From assembly GCF_001715295.1 (NCBI RefSeq), contig NZ_MDKB01000001.1, positions 494,227 through 558,226 on the forward strand: a DNA stretch of 64,000 nt, in the 5' to 3' direction. Below, piece after piece: positions 1-9,278 of the stretch (positions are counted from its first letter, which is position 1; every line of letters starts with the position of its first letter). Under the pieces are notes generated by a model. It did no database searches. It was given only the letters and a program-made list of their open reading frames with translations, and was not told where the DNA came from. A program made the position numbers and the translations under genes. Source of the DNA: Streptomyces griseus (GTDB lineage: Bacteria > Actinomycetota > Actinomycetes > Streptomycetales > Streptomycetaceae).

Positions 1-63
1 GGCGAGGAGGGGAGGAGGGGGAGGGGGAGTAAGGGGCGGGAGCGGGAGGGAGGGAAGCGAAGG
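1..63. repeat. Homopurine G/A tract downstream of whiI
   Basis: The first ~60 bases are almost entirely G and A on the plus strand, with many runs of three to five G. The tract lies just past the whiI stop codon, so whiI mRNA read-through would be C/T-rich. It could form a G-quadruplex or triplex on the plus strand. No gene is visible. Confidence 0.5.
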
Positions 64-726
64 TCAGTGGATGATGCCCGTGCGCAGGGCGACGGCGACC
101 ATTCCCGCGCGGTCACCGGTGCCGAGCTTGCGGGCGATACGGGCGAGGTGGCTCTTCACGGTGAGGGCGGAGAGGCCCATCGAGACGCCGATGGCCTTGT
201 TGGACTGGCCTTCGGCGACCAGGCGGAGGACCTCCACCTCACGTCCGGAGAGTTCGCGGTAGCCGCCCGGGTGGCTCGGGGACCCGGGAGGCCTGCGGTG
301 CATTCGGGCGGCGTTGGCGCCGATCGGGGCCATGCCGGGGCGGGTGGGGTGGCCGATGTTGGTACGGGTGCCGGTGACGACGTAGCCCTTCACGCCGCCC
401 GCGAGGGCGTTGCGTACGGCGCCGATGTCGTCGGCGGCGGAGAGGGCGAGGCCGTTCGGCCAGCCGGCGGCTCGGGTCTCGGACAGCAGGGTCAGCCCGG
501 AACCGTCGGGCAGGTGGACGTCGGCGACGCAGATGTCGCGTGGGTTGCCGACACGGGGGCGGGCCTCCGCGATGGACGACGCCTCGATGACGTCACGAAC
601 TCCGAGTGCCCACAGATGGCGGGTGACGGTGGAACGGACGCGGGGGTCGGCCACGACGACCATGGCCGTCGGTTTGTTCGGGCGGTAGGCGACCAGGCTT
701 GCGGGCTGCTCGAGGAGAACGGACAC
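64..726 (-). CDS. whiI: Sporulation response regulator WhiI (atypical, LuxR-type HTH)
   Basis: An orphan response regulator of 220 aa. The N-terminal receiver-like domain spans about residues 20-130 and the LuxR/NarL helix-turn-helix about 157-215 (the LSGREVEVLRL segment leads into the recognition helix). The receiver pocket is atypical: only one Asp (D27) sits where canonical receivers have an acidic pair, although D69 and a downstream Lys (GVKGY) remain. In Streptomyces WhiI forms a heterodimer with BldM and activates late sporulation genes; that role is known family knowledge. The GTG start at 726 is chosen because AGGAGG lies just upstream and because a sigma-WhiG-like promoter at 806-833 lies inside the longer possible reading frame that begins at 822. 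Identification rests on remembered near-identity with S. coelicolor WhiI and on the neighbouring DUF3000 and hemE genes. Confidence 0.9.
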   Translation of the reverse strand: MSVLLEQPASLVAYRPNKPTAMVVVADPRVRSTVTRHLWALGVRDVIEASSIAEARPRVGNPRDICVADVHLPDGSGLTLLSETRAAGWPNGLALSAADDIGAVRNALAGGVKGYVVTGTRTNIGHPTRPGMAPIGANAARMHRRPPGSPSHPGGYRELSGREVEVLRLVAEGQSNKAIGVSMGLSALTVKSHLARIARKLGTGDRAGMVAVALRTGIIH

Positions 727-805
727 CAGGCCTCCTGGGGAGTGGCGGGACGGGCCGGCTCGGGGGGTGAAGCCGGGGCGAACCGTGCTTGAAGGGTCAT
801 TGACC

Positions 806-833
806 TCTTCGGCAGCAGGCACGTCCTCCTTTA
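806..833 (-). promoter_or_regulatory. Candidate sigma-WhiG promoter of whiI
   Basis: On the minus strand TAAA (833-830) is followed after 16 nt by GCCGAAGA (813-806). This matches the flagellar-type/WhiG consensus TAAA-N15-GCCGATAA except at two bases of the -10. whiI transcription is known to depend on sigma-WhiG in S. coelicolor. It predicts a leader of about 75 nt before the GTG at 726. Confidence 0.55.
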
Positions 834-889
834 GGGGAAGATCACGATTTAGTGAGTAACAATTCGGGCAAATAGGACGCGCGATCGAT

Positions 890-926
890 TGTACGAAAAG
901 AGAGCCGGTCCCTGTGCGACCGGCTC
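890..926 (-). terminator. Intrinsic terminator after the DUF3000 gene
   Basis: A perfect 9-bp stem (902-910 with 918-926, GAGCCGGTC and its complement) has a 7-nt loop. On the minus strand the stem is followed by TCTTTTCG. It lies 20 bp beyond the DUF3000 stop and separates that gene from whiI. Confidence 0.7.
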
Positions 927-945
927 CCGGGAAGGTGACGCAGGG

Positions 946-1605
946 TTATGGAGCCTGGGGGCCGCGCCGCTGAGGCAACGTCACGACCGTCGCGTCCGCC
1001 GCGTCGGACGGCGGCAGGCCGGCCAGCTGGCACAGCAGGTCGGTCCACGCGACCAGGTGCCCCGCCACGTCCGGAATCCCGCCGCGCCCCTCGCGCGGCG
1101 TCCACGAGGCCCGGATCTCGATCTGCGTCGCCGGCCGGCGCGCCGACAGCGCGCCGAAGTAGTGCGAGCCGGCGCGCGTCACCGTGCCGCTCGCCTCCCC
1201 GTACGCCAGGCCCCGCGCCTCCAGCGCGCCCGTCAGCCACGACCAGCACACCTCGGGCAGCAGCGGATCGGCCGCCATCTCCGGTTCCAGTTCGGCCCGC
1301 ACCAGGGTCACCAACCGGAACGTCCCCTTCCAGGCCTCATGTCCGGACGGGTCGTGGAGGAGGACCAGCCGGCCGTCGGCGAGGTCCTCGTCGCCGTCCA
1401 CGACCGCCGCCTCCAGGGCGTAGGCGTACGGGGCCAGCCGCTGCGGCGGCCGGGTCGGCTCGACCTCGAGTTCGGGGCGTACACGGGCGGAGCGCAGCGC
1501 CTCGACCGCCGACCGGAACGCGGGTGGGGCGGATCGGTCCTCCGCGCCTTCCTTGCTGTCAGTGCCGTCGGAATGATCGGAATATTGTCCCTGAGCCGGA
1601 GCCAT
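946..1605 (-). CDS. DUF3000 domain protein
   Basis: A conserved actinobacterial protein of 219 aa, unknown function. The start chosen is the ATG at 1605 (MAPAQGQYSD); longer in-frame starts would overlap hemE. The first 25 residues are charged and low complexity; the rest is a single globular domain (AFRSAVEALRSARVRPELEVE onward) ending in a Gln/Arg/Pro tail. No transmembrane segment or signal peptide is seen. It is divergent from hemE with only 92 bp between start codons, and the pairing with whiI and hemE is the conserved Streptomyces order. A link to haem synthesis or development would be inference only. Confidence 0.8.
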   Translation of the reverse strand: MAPAQGQYSDHSDGTDSKEGAEDRSAPPAFRSAVEALRSARVRPELEVEPTRPPQRLAPYAYALEAAVVDGDEDLADGRLVLLHDPSGHEAWKGTFRLVTLVRAELEPEMAADPLLPEVCWSWLTGALEARGLAYGEASGTVTRAGSHYFGALSARRPATQIEIRASWTPREGRGGIPDVAGHLVAWTDLLCQLAGLPPSDAADATVVTLPQRRGPQAP

Positions 1606-1697
1606 GCGGGGAAGAGTAGGCGGAACCGGAGCTTCGTGCAGGGAGGGACACCCGTGCGGGGTCCGGCTCCTTCCGCGCGCGTGCGAAGATTCTGTGT

Positions 1698-2768
1698 GTG
1701 AGTGCCAACGAACGCCCCCCGGGCCCGAAGACGACATCCGCCACCCACGGGTCGGCGTTCCTCAAGGCGTGCCGGCGCGAGCCCGTGCCGCACACCCCGG
1801 TCTGGTTCATGCGCCAGGCGGGGCGCTCACTGCCCGAGTACCTGAAGGCCCGCGAGGGCATCGCGATGCTCGACTCCTGCATGATGCCGGAGCTGGTCAC
1901 CGAGATCACACTGCAGCCCGTACGCCGTCACAAGGTCGACGCCGCGATCTTCTTCAGCGACATCGTCGTCCCGCTCAAGGCCATCGGCATCGACCTCGAC
2001 ATCAAGCCCGGGGTCGGCCCGGTGATTGCCGAGCCCGTCCGCACCCGCGCCGACCTGGACCGGCTGCGCGAGCTCACGCCCGAGGACGTCACCTTCGTCA
2101 CCCAGGCCATCGGCATGCTCACCGCGGAACTGGGCTCCACACCGCTCATCGGCTTCGCCGGGGCGCCCTTCACCCTCGCGAGCTACCTCGTGGAGGGCGG
2201 CCCGTCCCGCAACCACGAGCGCACCAAGGCCATGATGTACGGCGACCCGGAGCTGTGGGCCGACCTCCTCGACCGGCTCGCCGGGATCACCGGCGCGTTC
2301 CTCAAGGTCCAGATCGAGGCCGGGGCATCGGCGGTCCAGCTCTTCGACTCCTGGGTCGGCGCGCTGGCACCTGCCGACTACCGCCGCTCCGTGATGCCGG
2401 CCTCCACGAAGGTCTTCGACGCCGTCGCCGGATACGGCGTCCCGCGCATCCACTTCGGCGTCGGCACCGGCGAGCTCCTCGGCCTGATGGGTGAGGCGGG
2501 CGCGGACGTCGTCGGCGTCGACTGGCGGGTTCCCCTGGACGAGGGCGCACGCCGGGTCGGCCCCGGCAAGGCGCTCCAGGGCAATCTCGATCCGGCGGTG
2601 CTCTTCGCGCCGACCGCCACGGTCGAGGCGAAGACCCAGGAGGTGCTCGACGCGGCCGCCGGCCTGGAGGGCCATGTCTTCAACCTCGGGCACGGGGTCA
2701 TGCCGACGACCGACCCGGACGCGCTCACGCGGCTCGTCGAGTACGTGCACGAGCGGACTGCCCGCTGA
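1698..2768 (+). CDS. hemE: Uroporphyrinogen III decarboxylase
   Basis: Decarboxylates the four acetate side chains of uroporphyrinogen III to give coproporphyrinogen III in haem synthesis; cytoplasmic. At 356 aa it has normal family length. Family landmarks are present: [16 protein letters not shown] (substrate-binding arginines), the FFSDI aspartate, [10 protein letters not shown], the [10 protein letters not shown] and GVDWR segments, GNLDP, and the C-terminal FNLGHGVMP. Translation starts at a GTG that is closely divergent from the DUF3000 gene. With hemY and hemQ about 3 kb downstream it supplies the coproporphyrin-dependent branch used by actinobacteria. It converges on the FAD reductase gene, with a shared terminator between them. 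Confidence 0.97.
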   Translation: MSANERPPGPKTTSATHGSAFLKACRREPVPHTPVWFMRQAGRSLPEYLKAREGIAMLDSCMMPELVTEITLQPVRRHKVDAAIFFSDIVVPLKAIGIDLDIKPGVGPVIAEPVRTRADLDRLRELTPEDVTFVTQAIGMLTAELGSTPLIGFAGAPFTLASYLVEGGPSRNHERTKAMMYGDPELWADLLDRLAGITGAFLKVQIEAGASAVQLFDSWVGALAPADYRRSVMPASTKVFDAVAGYGVPRIHFGVGTGELLGLMGEAGADVVGVDWRVPLDEGARRVGPGKALQGNLDPAVLFAPTATVEAKTQEVLDAAAGLEGHVFNLGHGVMPTTDPDALTRLVEYVHERTAR

Positions 2769-2771
2769 GGG

Positions 2772-2811
2772 ACCGCCTCCGGGGACGTGTCCGCACGCCC
2801 CCGGAGGCGGT
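2772..2811. terminator. Bidirectional terminator between hemE and the FAD reductase gene
   Basis: A perfect 13-bp inverted repeat (2772-2784 with 2799-2811, ACCGCCTCCGGGG) has a 14-nt loop, placed between two convergent stop codons. There is no U-tract, as is usual for Streptomyces. Confidence 0.75.
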
Positions 2812-2835
2812 ACCGGGGCGCCGGCCGCCTCGCGG

Positions 2836-4218
2836 TCAGGCGCTGCCGGCCTCGCGTACCGCGGCCGCCGCCCGGCGGGCGGCCACCAGGACGGGGTCCC
2901 AGACCGGGGAGAACGGCGGGGCGTAGCCGAGGTCGAGTGCCGTCATGGCCTCCACCGTCATCCCCGCGGTGAGCGCGACCGCCGCCACGTCCACGCGCTT
3001 GGCCGCCCCCTCGCGGCCCACGATCTGCACACCCAGCAGCCGTCCGGTGCGGTACTCCGCGATCATCTTCACCGTCATCGGCCGTGCTCCCGGGTAGTAG
3101 CCCGCCCGGCTCGTGGACTCGATCGTCGCGGTGACGTACCGCAGGCCGGCCGCGTGTGCGTCCTTCTCGCGCAGGCCGGTCCTGGCGATCTCCAGGTCGC
3201 AGACCTTGCTCACCGCCGTACCGACCACACCCGGGAACGTGCCGTAGCCGCCGCCGATGTTGGCGCCGATGATCTGGCCGTGCTTGTTGGCGTGGGTGCC
3301 GAGTGCGATGTGGCGGGTGCGGCCGGCCACCAGGTCGAGGACCTCCACGCAGTCGCCGCCCGCCCAGATGTCGTCGTGGCCCGCGACCCGCATCGACAGG
3401 TCCGTCAGCAGCCCGCCGTGCGCCCCGAGCGGCAGTCCCGCCGCGCCCGCCAGAGTGGTCTCCGGCTCGACGCCGATGCCGAGCACGACCACGTCCGCCG
3501 GGTACGTGCCCTTCTCCGTCTCGACCCCGGTGGCCCTTCCGTCCCGGCCGGTCAGGATCCGGGTGACCGCCGCGCCGTTCACCGTGGTGATGCCGAGGCC
3601 GTCCATGGCCTCGTGCACCAGCCGCCCCATGTCCGGGTCGAGCGTGGACATGGGCTGCGGAGCACGATCGAGCACCGTCACCTCGAAACCGCGCTTCAGC
3701 ATCGCCTCGGCCATCTCCACGCCGATGTAGCCCGCACCGACGACGACCGCCCGCCGCCCGGGGGCCTTGTCGAGGGAGTCCAGGAGCGCCTGGCCGTCGT
3801 CGAGGGTCTGCACGCCGTGCACCCCCGGGGCGTCGATGCCGGGCACGTCCGGGCGGACCGGCCGGGCCCCGGTGGCGATGACCAGCTTGTCGTAGGCCGT
3901 CCAGTAGCTCTCACCGCTCTCGCGGTCCAGGGCGCGCACCCGCCGGCCCTCCACGTCGATCTCCGTCACCTCGGTACGGGTGCGCAGATCGATCGCGCGG
4001 GCCCGGTGCTCCTCCGGGGTACGGGCGACGAGCTCCTCGCGCCCGTCGACGTCGCCGCTCACCCAGTACGGGATGCCGCAGGCGGAGTACGAGGTGAAGT
4101 GGCCGCGTTCGAAGGCGACGATGCTCAGCTCGTCCGGCCCCTTGAACCTGCGGGCCTGCGACGCGGCGGACATACCCGCCGCGTCGCCTCCGATGACCAC
4201 CAGTCGCTCCGCCGCCAT
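2836..4218 (-). CDS. FAD-dependent pyridine nucleotide-disulfide reductase (CoA-disulfide reductase-like)
   Basis: A flavin/NAD(P)H oxidoreductase of 460 aa. It has an N-terminal FAD-binding Rossmann motif (VVIGGDAAGMSAASQARR, residues ~6-23), a redox-candidate cysteine in SYSACGIPYW at ~43-52, the NAD(P)H Rossmann motif (VVVGAGYIGVEMAEAM) near residue 160, and the second FAD contact IWAGGDCVE near 285. The single-cysteine arrangement resembles CoA-disulfide reductases and NADH oxidases rather than CXXXXC glutathione reductases. No C-terminal rhodanese domain is fused. The ATG at 4218 is preceded by GAAGGGA; a longer start at 4251 is less likely. The exact substrate cannot be told from sequence. 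Confidence 0.85.
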   Translation of the reverse strand: MAAERLVVIGGDAAGMSAASQARRFKGPDELSIVAFERGHFTSYSACGIPYWVSGDVDGREELVARTPEEHRARAIDLRTRTEVTEIDVEGRRVRALDRESGESYWTAYDKLVIATGARPVRPDVPGIDAPGVHGVQTLDDGQALLDSLDKAPGRRAVVVGAGYIGVEMAEAMLKRGFEVTVLDRAPQPMSTLDPDMGRLVHEAMDGLGITTVNGAAVTRILTGRDGRATGVETEKGTYPADVVVLGIGVEPETTLAGAAGLPLGAHGGLLTDLSMRVAGHDDIWAGGDCVEVLDLVAGRTRHIALGTHANKHGQIIGANIGGGYGTFPGVVGTAVSKVCDLEIARTGLREKDAHAAGLRYVTATIESTSRAGYYPGARPMTVKMIAEYRTGRLLGVQIVGREGAAKRVDVAAVALTAGMTVEAMTALDLGYAPPFSPVWDPVLVAARRAAAAVREAGSA

Positions 4219-4260
4219 GCCCGGTCCCTTCGCCGCAGTGTGGGGACCCACGCTACGGCG

Positions 4261-5304
4261 CTACGGTGCCGGCGGAGTCTCCGGGCCGGGCCCCGGAGCG
4301 GCAGCCGGGGCGGCCGAGGGGCCGCCCGCCGCCGCCGTCCCGGAGCGCGTGGCCACGGGCGCCCCGTGACGGGCCGCGCGGCGGCGGCGCAGCAGACGCC
4401 ACAGGAGCGTCAGGACGGCGACCGTGGCCAGGAAGGGCGCCGCGGCGCCCAGGGCCACGGCGATCCACCGCAGCATGCCCACGAACGCGTCCCAGCCGGC
4501 GGCGAGCGCGTCGAGGAAGCCCGGGTCGTCGTCCCCGGCCGCCAGGTCGTCCTCGTACGGTTCGTGGAGGTCGAGCGTGACCGTCGCCAGCGAGGTGCGG
4601 TCCTTCAGGGACGCCTGCCGCGCGAGCAGCGACTCGAGGTCGGCCTGACGCCTGCTCAGTTCGCCTTCCAGGGTCACCACGTCGGAGAGTTTCTCCGCCT
4701 TGTCCATCAGGGAGCGCACCCGCGCCACACTCGCCCGCTGGGTGGAGATCCGGCTCTCGACGTCCACCACCTCGCCGGTCACGTCCTTCGCCTCGGACGT
4801 GCGGGACCGGAGCTTTCCCGCACCCGACAGGGCGCGCAGTACGGAGTCGGACCGGTCCTGCGGGACACGCAGCACGAGATGCGAGGTCTCGTGGGTGTCG
4901 TCGACCCGTTCCGTCGTCTCGTCCGCGACGAGCCCGCCCACGTTCTCGGCGGCGTGGCGGGCCGCGGCCACCGCCTTCGGCACACTGGTGACCTCGATGT
5001 CCAGCGTGGCCGTGCGGATGACGTGCACCGCGCCCGCGGCGCCCGGATCCGGAGCCCCGCCGGCCGGCTTCCCGGACCGCTCGCCCGCATCGCCGGCGGC
5101 GTACGCGCCACTGCCGGCGCCCTCCGGGGCGGCGGCCTTCCGGTCCTCCGCGACGCTCCTGTCGGTGGAACCGCCGCCGTCACCCGCGCCGCAGGCCGCG
5201 GTGGACAGGAGGAGGGCGAGCAGCCCGGCGGTCAGGACGGCGCGCCGGCGGCGCCGTCCCGGGCGGTCGGTCGGACGGCTGTCCGTGTGACGGTCGTTGT
5301 GCAT
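4261..5304 (-). CDS. DUF4349 membrane-anchored lipoprotein
   Basis: A predicted secreted lipoprotein of 347 aa, unknown function. An Arg-rich n-region (residues 17-21), hydrophobic core and lipobox with Cys38 (LSTAAC) mark the signal peptide. The body (~95-290) is the DUF4349 domain, with a coiled-coil stretch where heptads of charged and Leu residues occur (VARVRSLMDKAEKLSDVVTL). One transmembrane helix near residues 280-310 is followed by an Arg-rich stop-transfer segment and a Pro/Ala tail. The ATG at 5304 is chosen over 5355 because a G-rich ribosome-binding site precedes it. It ends 42 bp before the FAD reductase start, so the two may be co-transcribed. Confidence 0.82.
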   Translation of the reverse strand: MHNDRHTDSRPTDRPGRRRRRAVLTAGLLALLLSTAACGAGDGGGSTDRSVAEDRKAAAPEGAGSGAYAAGDAGERSGKPAGGAPDPGAAGAVHVIRTATLDIEVTSVPKAVAAARHAAENVGGLVADETTERVDDTHETSHLVLRVPQDRSDSVLRALSGAGKLRSRTSEAKDVTGEVVDVESRISTQRASVARVRSLMDKAEKLSDVVTLEGELSRRQADLESLLARQASLKDRTSLATVTLDLHEPYEDDLAAGDDDPGFLDALAAGWDAFVGMLRWIAVALGAAAPFLATVAVLTLLWRLLRRRRAARHGAPVATRSGTAAAGGPSAAPAAAPGPGPETPPAP

Positions 5305-5431
5305 GACGTGTCCCCCCAGGGCCGTTGTCTTCGGTGCCGGTTCGACGTACGGCACCCCTGCGCGGGTTGCCGGCCGGCGGTTTCGAAGTGGTCACGTTCA
5401 TGACTCGGAACGGGTTTGAGAGAGTGGACCC

Positions 5432-6949
5432 ATGCAGCGTCCTCTTCAGCGCGACACCACACGCACGGGTCATGTCGTCGTCATCGGCGGCGGAATCGCC
5501 GGACTCGCCGCCGCCCACCGGCTGCTGGACTCCGGCCTCCGGGTCACCGTCCTGGAAGCGACGGAGCGGCTCGGCGGCAAGCTCATGACCGGCGAGATCG
5601 CGGGCGCACCCGTCGACCTCGGGGCCGAGTCCATGCTGGCCCGACGGCCCGAAGCGGTCGCTCTGGCCACCGCCGTCGGGCTCGGCGAGCGGCTCCAGCC
5701 GCCCGCCACCGCGACCGCCTCGCTCTGGACCCGTGGTGCCCTGCGCCCGATGCCCAAGGGACACGTGATGGGCGTCCCCGGCGAGCCGGCGGCGCTCGGT
5801 GAGGTGCTCTCGCCCGAGGGGCTGGCCCGGGTCGCGCAGGAGCGCGACCTCACCCCGACCGCCGTCGGCGACGACGTGGCCGTCGGCGCGTACGTGGCCG
5901 ACCGGCTGGGCCGCGAGGTCGTCGACCGCCTGGTGGAGCCGCTGCTGGGCGGGGTGTACGCGGGCGACGCCTACCGCATCTCGATGCGCGCCGCCGTACC
6001 GCAGCTGTTCGAAGCGGCGAAGGAGGGCGGCTCGCTCCTGGACGCCGTGCTCCGTATCCAGGAACGGGCCGCGGCGCGTCAGCAGACCGGGCCGGTCTTC
6101 CAGGGCATCGCCGGAGGCGTCGGCACGCTCCCGGACGCGGTCGCCGGCGCCGTACGGGCCGGGGGTGCCGACGTCCTCACCGCGACTCCCGTGCTCGGGC
6201 TCACCCGCACCGGCGACGGATGGGACGTGCGCACCGACACCCGGGTGATCGCCGCGGACGGCGTCGTCCTCGCCACCCCCGCCTGGTCCGCCTCCACCCT
6301 GCTCGCCGCCGAGTGCCCCGCCGCCTCCGTCGAGCTCGCCGCCGTCGAGTACGCGTCGATGGCGCTGGTCACCCTGGCCTTCCGCCGCTCCGACGTCGAG
6401 GGGACCGAGGCGCTCCGGGGGCGTTCCGGCTTCCTCGTACCGCCGGTCGACGGGCACACGATCAAGGCGTCGACCTTCTCGAGCAACAAGTGGCGGTGGG
6501 TCGCCGACGCCGCTCCCGGACTGTTCGTGCTGCGCACCTCGGTGGGCCGCTACGGCGAGGAGGAGCACCTGCACCGCGAGGACCCGGAGCTCGTGGGGGT
6601 GTCGCTGCGCGACCTCACCGCCGCCACCGGGCTGACCGCCCGCCCGGTCGGCACCGAGGTCACCCGGTGGATCGGCGGGCTGCCCCAGTACCCCGTGGGC
6701 CACCTGACCCGGGTCGCCAGGATCCGCGACGCCGTCGGTGCTCTGCCGGGCCTGCGGGTGTGCGGAGCGGCGTACGACGGGGTCGGGATCCCCGCCTGTG
6801 TGGCGAGCGCGTGGCGGGCGGCGGACGAGATCGTCCACGACGTGGCGGGCCGGGAGGCGGGAGATCACCGGGGTGGCCGCGAGGGAGATCATCGCCACGC
6901 CGACCCGGGTTCAGGGCACTCGGAGCGAGGCGGGACAATAGCCGTATGA
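5432..6949 (+). CDS. hemY: Coproporphyrinogen III / protoporphyrinogen oxidase, HemY type (CgoX)
   Basis: An FAD-dependent oxidase that aromatises a porphyrinogen. In actinobacteria this family oxidises coproporphyrinogen III to coproporphyrin III. It has 505 aa with an N-terminal dinucleotide motif ([16 protein letters not shown], residues ~12-27), LGAESML, a central [15 protein letters not shown] region typical of HemY, and the C-terminal FAD contact [18 protein letters not shown]. The last ~35 residues are a hydrophilic, His/Gly-rich tail that appears species-specific. Its stop codon overlaps the hemQ start (ATGA), implying translational coupling. Confidence 0.95.
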   Translation: MQRPLQRDTTRTGHVVVIGGGIAGLAAAHRLLDSGLRVTVLEATERLGGKLMTGEIAGAPVDLGAESMLARRPEAVALATAVGLGERLQPPATATASLWTRGALRPMPKGHVMGVPGEPAALGEVLSPEGLARVAQERDLTPTAVGDDVAVGAYVADRLGREVVDRLVEPLLGGVYAGDAYRISMRAAVPQLFEAAKEGGSLLDAVLRIQERAAARQQTGPVFQGIAGGVGTLPDAVAGAVRAGGADVLTATPVLGLTRTGDGWDVRTDTRVIAADGVVLATPAWSASTLLAAECPAASVELAAVEYASMALVTLAFRRSDVEGTEALRGRSGFLVPPVDGHTIKASTFSSNKWRWVADAAPGLFVLRTSVGRYGEEEHLHREDPELVGVSLRDLTAATGLTARPVGTEVTRWIGGLPQYPVGHLTRVARIRDAVGALPGLRVCGAAYDGVGIPACVASAWRAADEIVHDVAGREAGDHRGGREGDHRHADPGSGHSERGGTIAV

Positions 6950-7659
6950 GTGCGCCAGAAAAGCTTCCGAACGCAGGCAAGAAGGCCAAGGACCTCAACG
7001 AGGTCGTGCGCTACACCCTGTGGTCCGTCTTCAAGCTGCGAGATGTGCTTCCGGTCGACCGTGCCGGTTACGCCGACGAGGTCCAGGAGCTGTTCGACCG
7101 GCTCGGCGCCGAGGACGTCACCGTCCGCGGTACCTACGACGTGTCCGGCCTGCGGGCCGACGCCGATCTCATGATCTGGTGGCACGCGGAGACCGCCGAC
7201 GAGCTGCAGGAGGCCTACAACCTCTTCCGGCGCACGAAGCTCGGCCGCTCGCTGGAGCCGGTCTGGTCGAACATGGCCCTGCACCGCCCGGCCGAGTTCA
7301 ACAAGTCGCACATCCCGGCCTTCCTGGCCGACGAGACGCCGCGCGACTACATCAGCGTGTACCCCTTCGTACGGTCGTACGACTGGTACCTGCTGCCGGA
7401 CGAGGACCGCCGCCGCATGCTGGCGGACCACGGCAAGATGGCCCGCGGCTACCCGGACGTGCGCGCCAACACCGTCGCCTCCTTCTCCCTCGGCGACTAC
7501 GAGTGGATCCTCGCCTTCGAGGCGGACGAACTGCACCGTATCGTCGACCTCATGCGCCACCTGCGGGCCTCCGAGGCACGGATGCACGTGCGGGAGGAGG
7601 TCCCGTTCTACACGGGGCGCAGGAAGTCGATCGCAGACTTGGTGGCCGGTCTCGCATAG
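6946..7659 (+). CDS. hemQ: Coproheme decarboxylase HemQ (ChdC)
   Basis: The last enzyme of the coproporphyrin-dependent pathway: it decarboxylates two propionates of coproheme to give haem b, using H2O2. At 237 aa it is a chlorite-dismutase-fold protein. Recognisable elements are [17 protein letters not shown] at the N-terminus, [26 protein letters not shown] (active-site Tyr region), and [11 protein letters not shown], whose His is the expected proximal haem ligand. The ATG overlaps the hemY stop by four bases. No ferrochelatase gene is in the window. Confidence 0.95.
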   Translation: MSAPEKLPNAGKKAKDLNEVVRYTLWSVFKLRDVLPVDRAGYADEVQELFDRLGAEDVTVRGTYDVSGLRADADLMIWWHAETADELQEAYNLFRRTKLGRSLEPVWSNMALHRPAEFNKSHIPAFLADETPRDYISVYPFVRSYDWYLLPDEDRRRMLADHGKMARGYPDVRANTVASFSLGDYEWILAFEADELHRIVDLMRHLRASEARMHVREEVPFYTGRRKSIADLVAGLA

Positions 7660-7983
7660 CCAGCGTTTCCGGCCGCCCCGACCCGGAAGATCAGTTGGCG
7701 GGCAACGGCGTGTGTGACGCCGCCCGTCGTTCCAGCGACACCGGGTCCGGTTCCGGGCACACATCGGCCTGTGACCGGCGAACCGCGGTGGCCTGCGGGG
7801 GAGTCAGCCATACCTCCCCGCCGGCCGCCGCTCCCGCCGTACACGGGCCGATGTGGCCCGGGCCGCACAGCAGGGCGTGCGCGCCTGTCCGGGCCGTCCC
7901 CGCGGGGGCGGCCTTCCGCGTCCTGCGGACACCTCCGCCTTGTAGGGTGCGTCGGCCCGCCACCCCTGCCGAGGAGCCGAGAG
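7660..7983. other. Intergenic region hemQ-permease (no gene seen)
   Basis: About 320 bp with no convincing reading frame on either strand. There is only a weak hairpin just past hemQ (CGGCG/CGCCG around 7707-7723). A short GTAGGGT motif near 7944 could be a -10 for the permease, but no clear -35 accompanies it. Confidence 0.4.
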
Positions 7984-9258
7984 ATGAGCAGTACCCCCGC
8001 CACACCGGCCGGCGACGGTGAACTGACCCGGCGCCTGGGCGTCTTCGACGCCGTCGTGATCGGTCTCGGTTCGATGATCGGCGCCGGCGTCTTCGCCGCG
8101 CTCGCGCCCGCCGCCGGCGCCGCGGGCTCCGGCCCCGGGCTGCTGGCCGGCCTGGTCCTGGCGGGCGCGGTGGCCTACTGCAACGCCACCTCCTCCGCCC
8201 GGCTGGCCGCCCGGTACCCGGCCTCCGGCGGCACGTACGTCTACGGCCGTGAGCGGCTCGGAGCGTTCTGGGGATATCTGGCCGGCTGGGCGTTCGTCGT
8301 CGGCAAGACGGCCTCGTGCGCGGCCATGGCCCTCACCGTGGGTTCCTACGTGTGGCCCGGCCACGCGACGGCGGTCGCGGTCGCCGCCGTGGTGGCCCTG
8401 ACCGCGCTCACCTACTCCGGGGTGCGGAAGGCGGCCCTGCTGACCCGTGTCATCGTGGCCGTCGTCCTGGCCGTCCTCGCCGCCGTCGTCACCGCCTGTC
8501 TGGCCGCCCCCGGCGTCCCCCGCCCGGTCCTCGGCCCGGGCACCGGCACCGGCGGGGTCCTCCAGGCCGCCGGACTGCTGTTCTTCGCCTTCGCCGGGTA
8601 CGCCCGCATCGCCACCCTGGGGGAGGAGGTGCGCGACCCGGCGCGCACGATCCCCCGTGCGGTCCCCCTCGCCCTCGGCATCACCCTGGCGGTGTACGCG
8701 GCCGTCGCCGCGGCGGTGCTCTCCGTCCTCGGCTCCGGGGCACTCGCCGACACCACGGCGCCCCTCGCGGACGCCGTACGCGCGGCGGGCGCCCCCGCCC
8801 TCGCGCCGGTGGTGCGCGTCGGGGCGGCCGTGGCGGCACTGGGCTCCCTGCTCGCCCTGATCCTCGGCGTCTCGCGCACCGCTCTGGCCCTGGCCCGCGA
8901 CCGCCACCTGCCCCACGCCCTGGCAGCCGTCCACCCCCGCACCCGGGCGCCGTACCGCGCGGAACTCGCCGTGGGCGCGGTCGTGGCCGTACTGGCCGCG
9001 ACCGCGGACCTGCGCGGGGCGATCGGGTTCTCCTCCTTCGGCGTCCTCGCCTACTACGCCGTCGCCAACGCCGCCGCGCTCACACTCACCCCGGCCGAGG
9101 GGCGGCCACCGCGCGCCGTGCCCGTCGCGGGGCTGGCCGGCTGTCTGCTGCTGGCCTTCGCCCTCCCGGCGGCCTCCGTCGCCACCGGCTCGGCCGTACT
9201 CGCGGCCGGTGCCGGGGTGTACGGGCTCCGCGTGCTGTTCACGCGCGCCCGGCGCTGA
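7984..9258 (+). CDS. APC-superfamily amino acid permease
   Basis: An integral membrane transporter of 424 aa with about 12 hydrophobic segments. The N-terminal motif LGVFDAVVIGLGSMIGAGVF is the unwound first helix that binds substrate in the amino acid-polyamine-organocation superfamily. EEVRDPARTIPRAVPLALG in the middle is a second family hallmark (the loop before helix 7). The ATG at 7984 is chosen because GAGGAGCCGAGAG precedes it and the family motif begins ~20 residues later; an upstream in-frame extension is Pro/Arg-rich. The substrate cannot be assigned. It converges on the TIGR04222 unit only 20 bp away. Confidence 0.87.
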   Translation: MSSTPATPAGDGELTRRLGVFDAVVIGLGSMIGAGVFAALAPAAGAAGSGPGLLAGLVLAGAVAYCNATSSARLAARYPASGGTYVYGRERLGAFWGYLAGWAFVVGKTASCAAMALTVGSYVWPGHATAVAVAAVVALTALTYSGVRKAALLTRVIVAVVLAVLAAVVTACLAAPGVPRPVLGPGTGTGGVLQAAGLLFFAFAGYARIATLGEEVRDPARTIPRAVPLALGITLAVYAAVAAAVLSVLGSGALADTTAPLADAVRAAGAPALAPVVRVGAAVAALGSLLALILGVSRTALALARDRHLPHALAAVHPRTRAPYRAELAVGAVVAVLAATADLRGAIGFSSFGVLAYYAVANAAALTLTPAEGRPPRAVPVAGLAGCLLLAFALPAASVATGSAVLAAGAGVYGLRVLFTRARR

Positions 9259-9278
9259 CGCCCGCCGCCCGCCGCGGC

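Noticed and set aside
2491..5403. 970-codon plus-strand frame over the FAD reductase and DUF4349 genes
   Set aside because: Its sequence is low-complexity shadow of two well-supported minus-strand genes and overlaps the end of hemE.
7660..7983. Riboswitch before the amino acid permease
   Set aside because: No recognised aptamer core or terminator/antiterminator pair in the leader.
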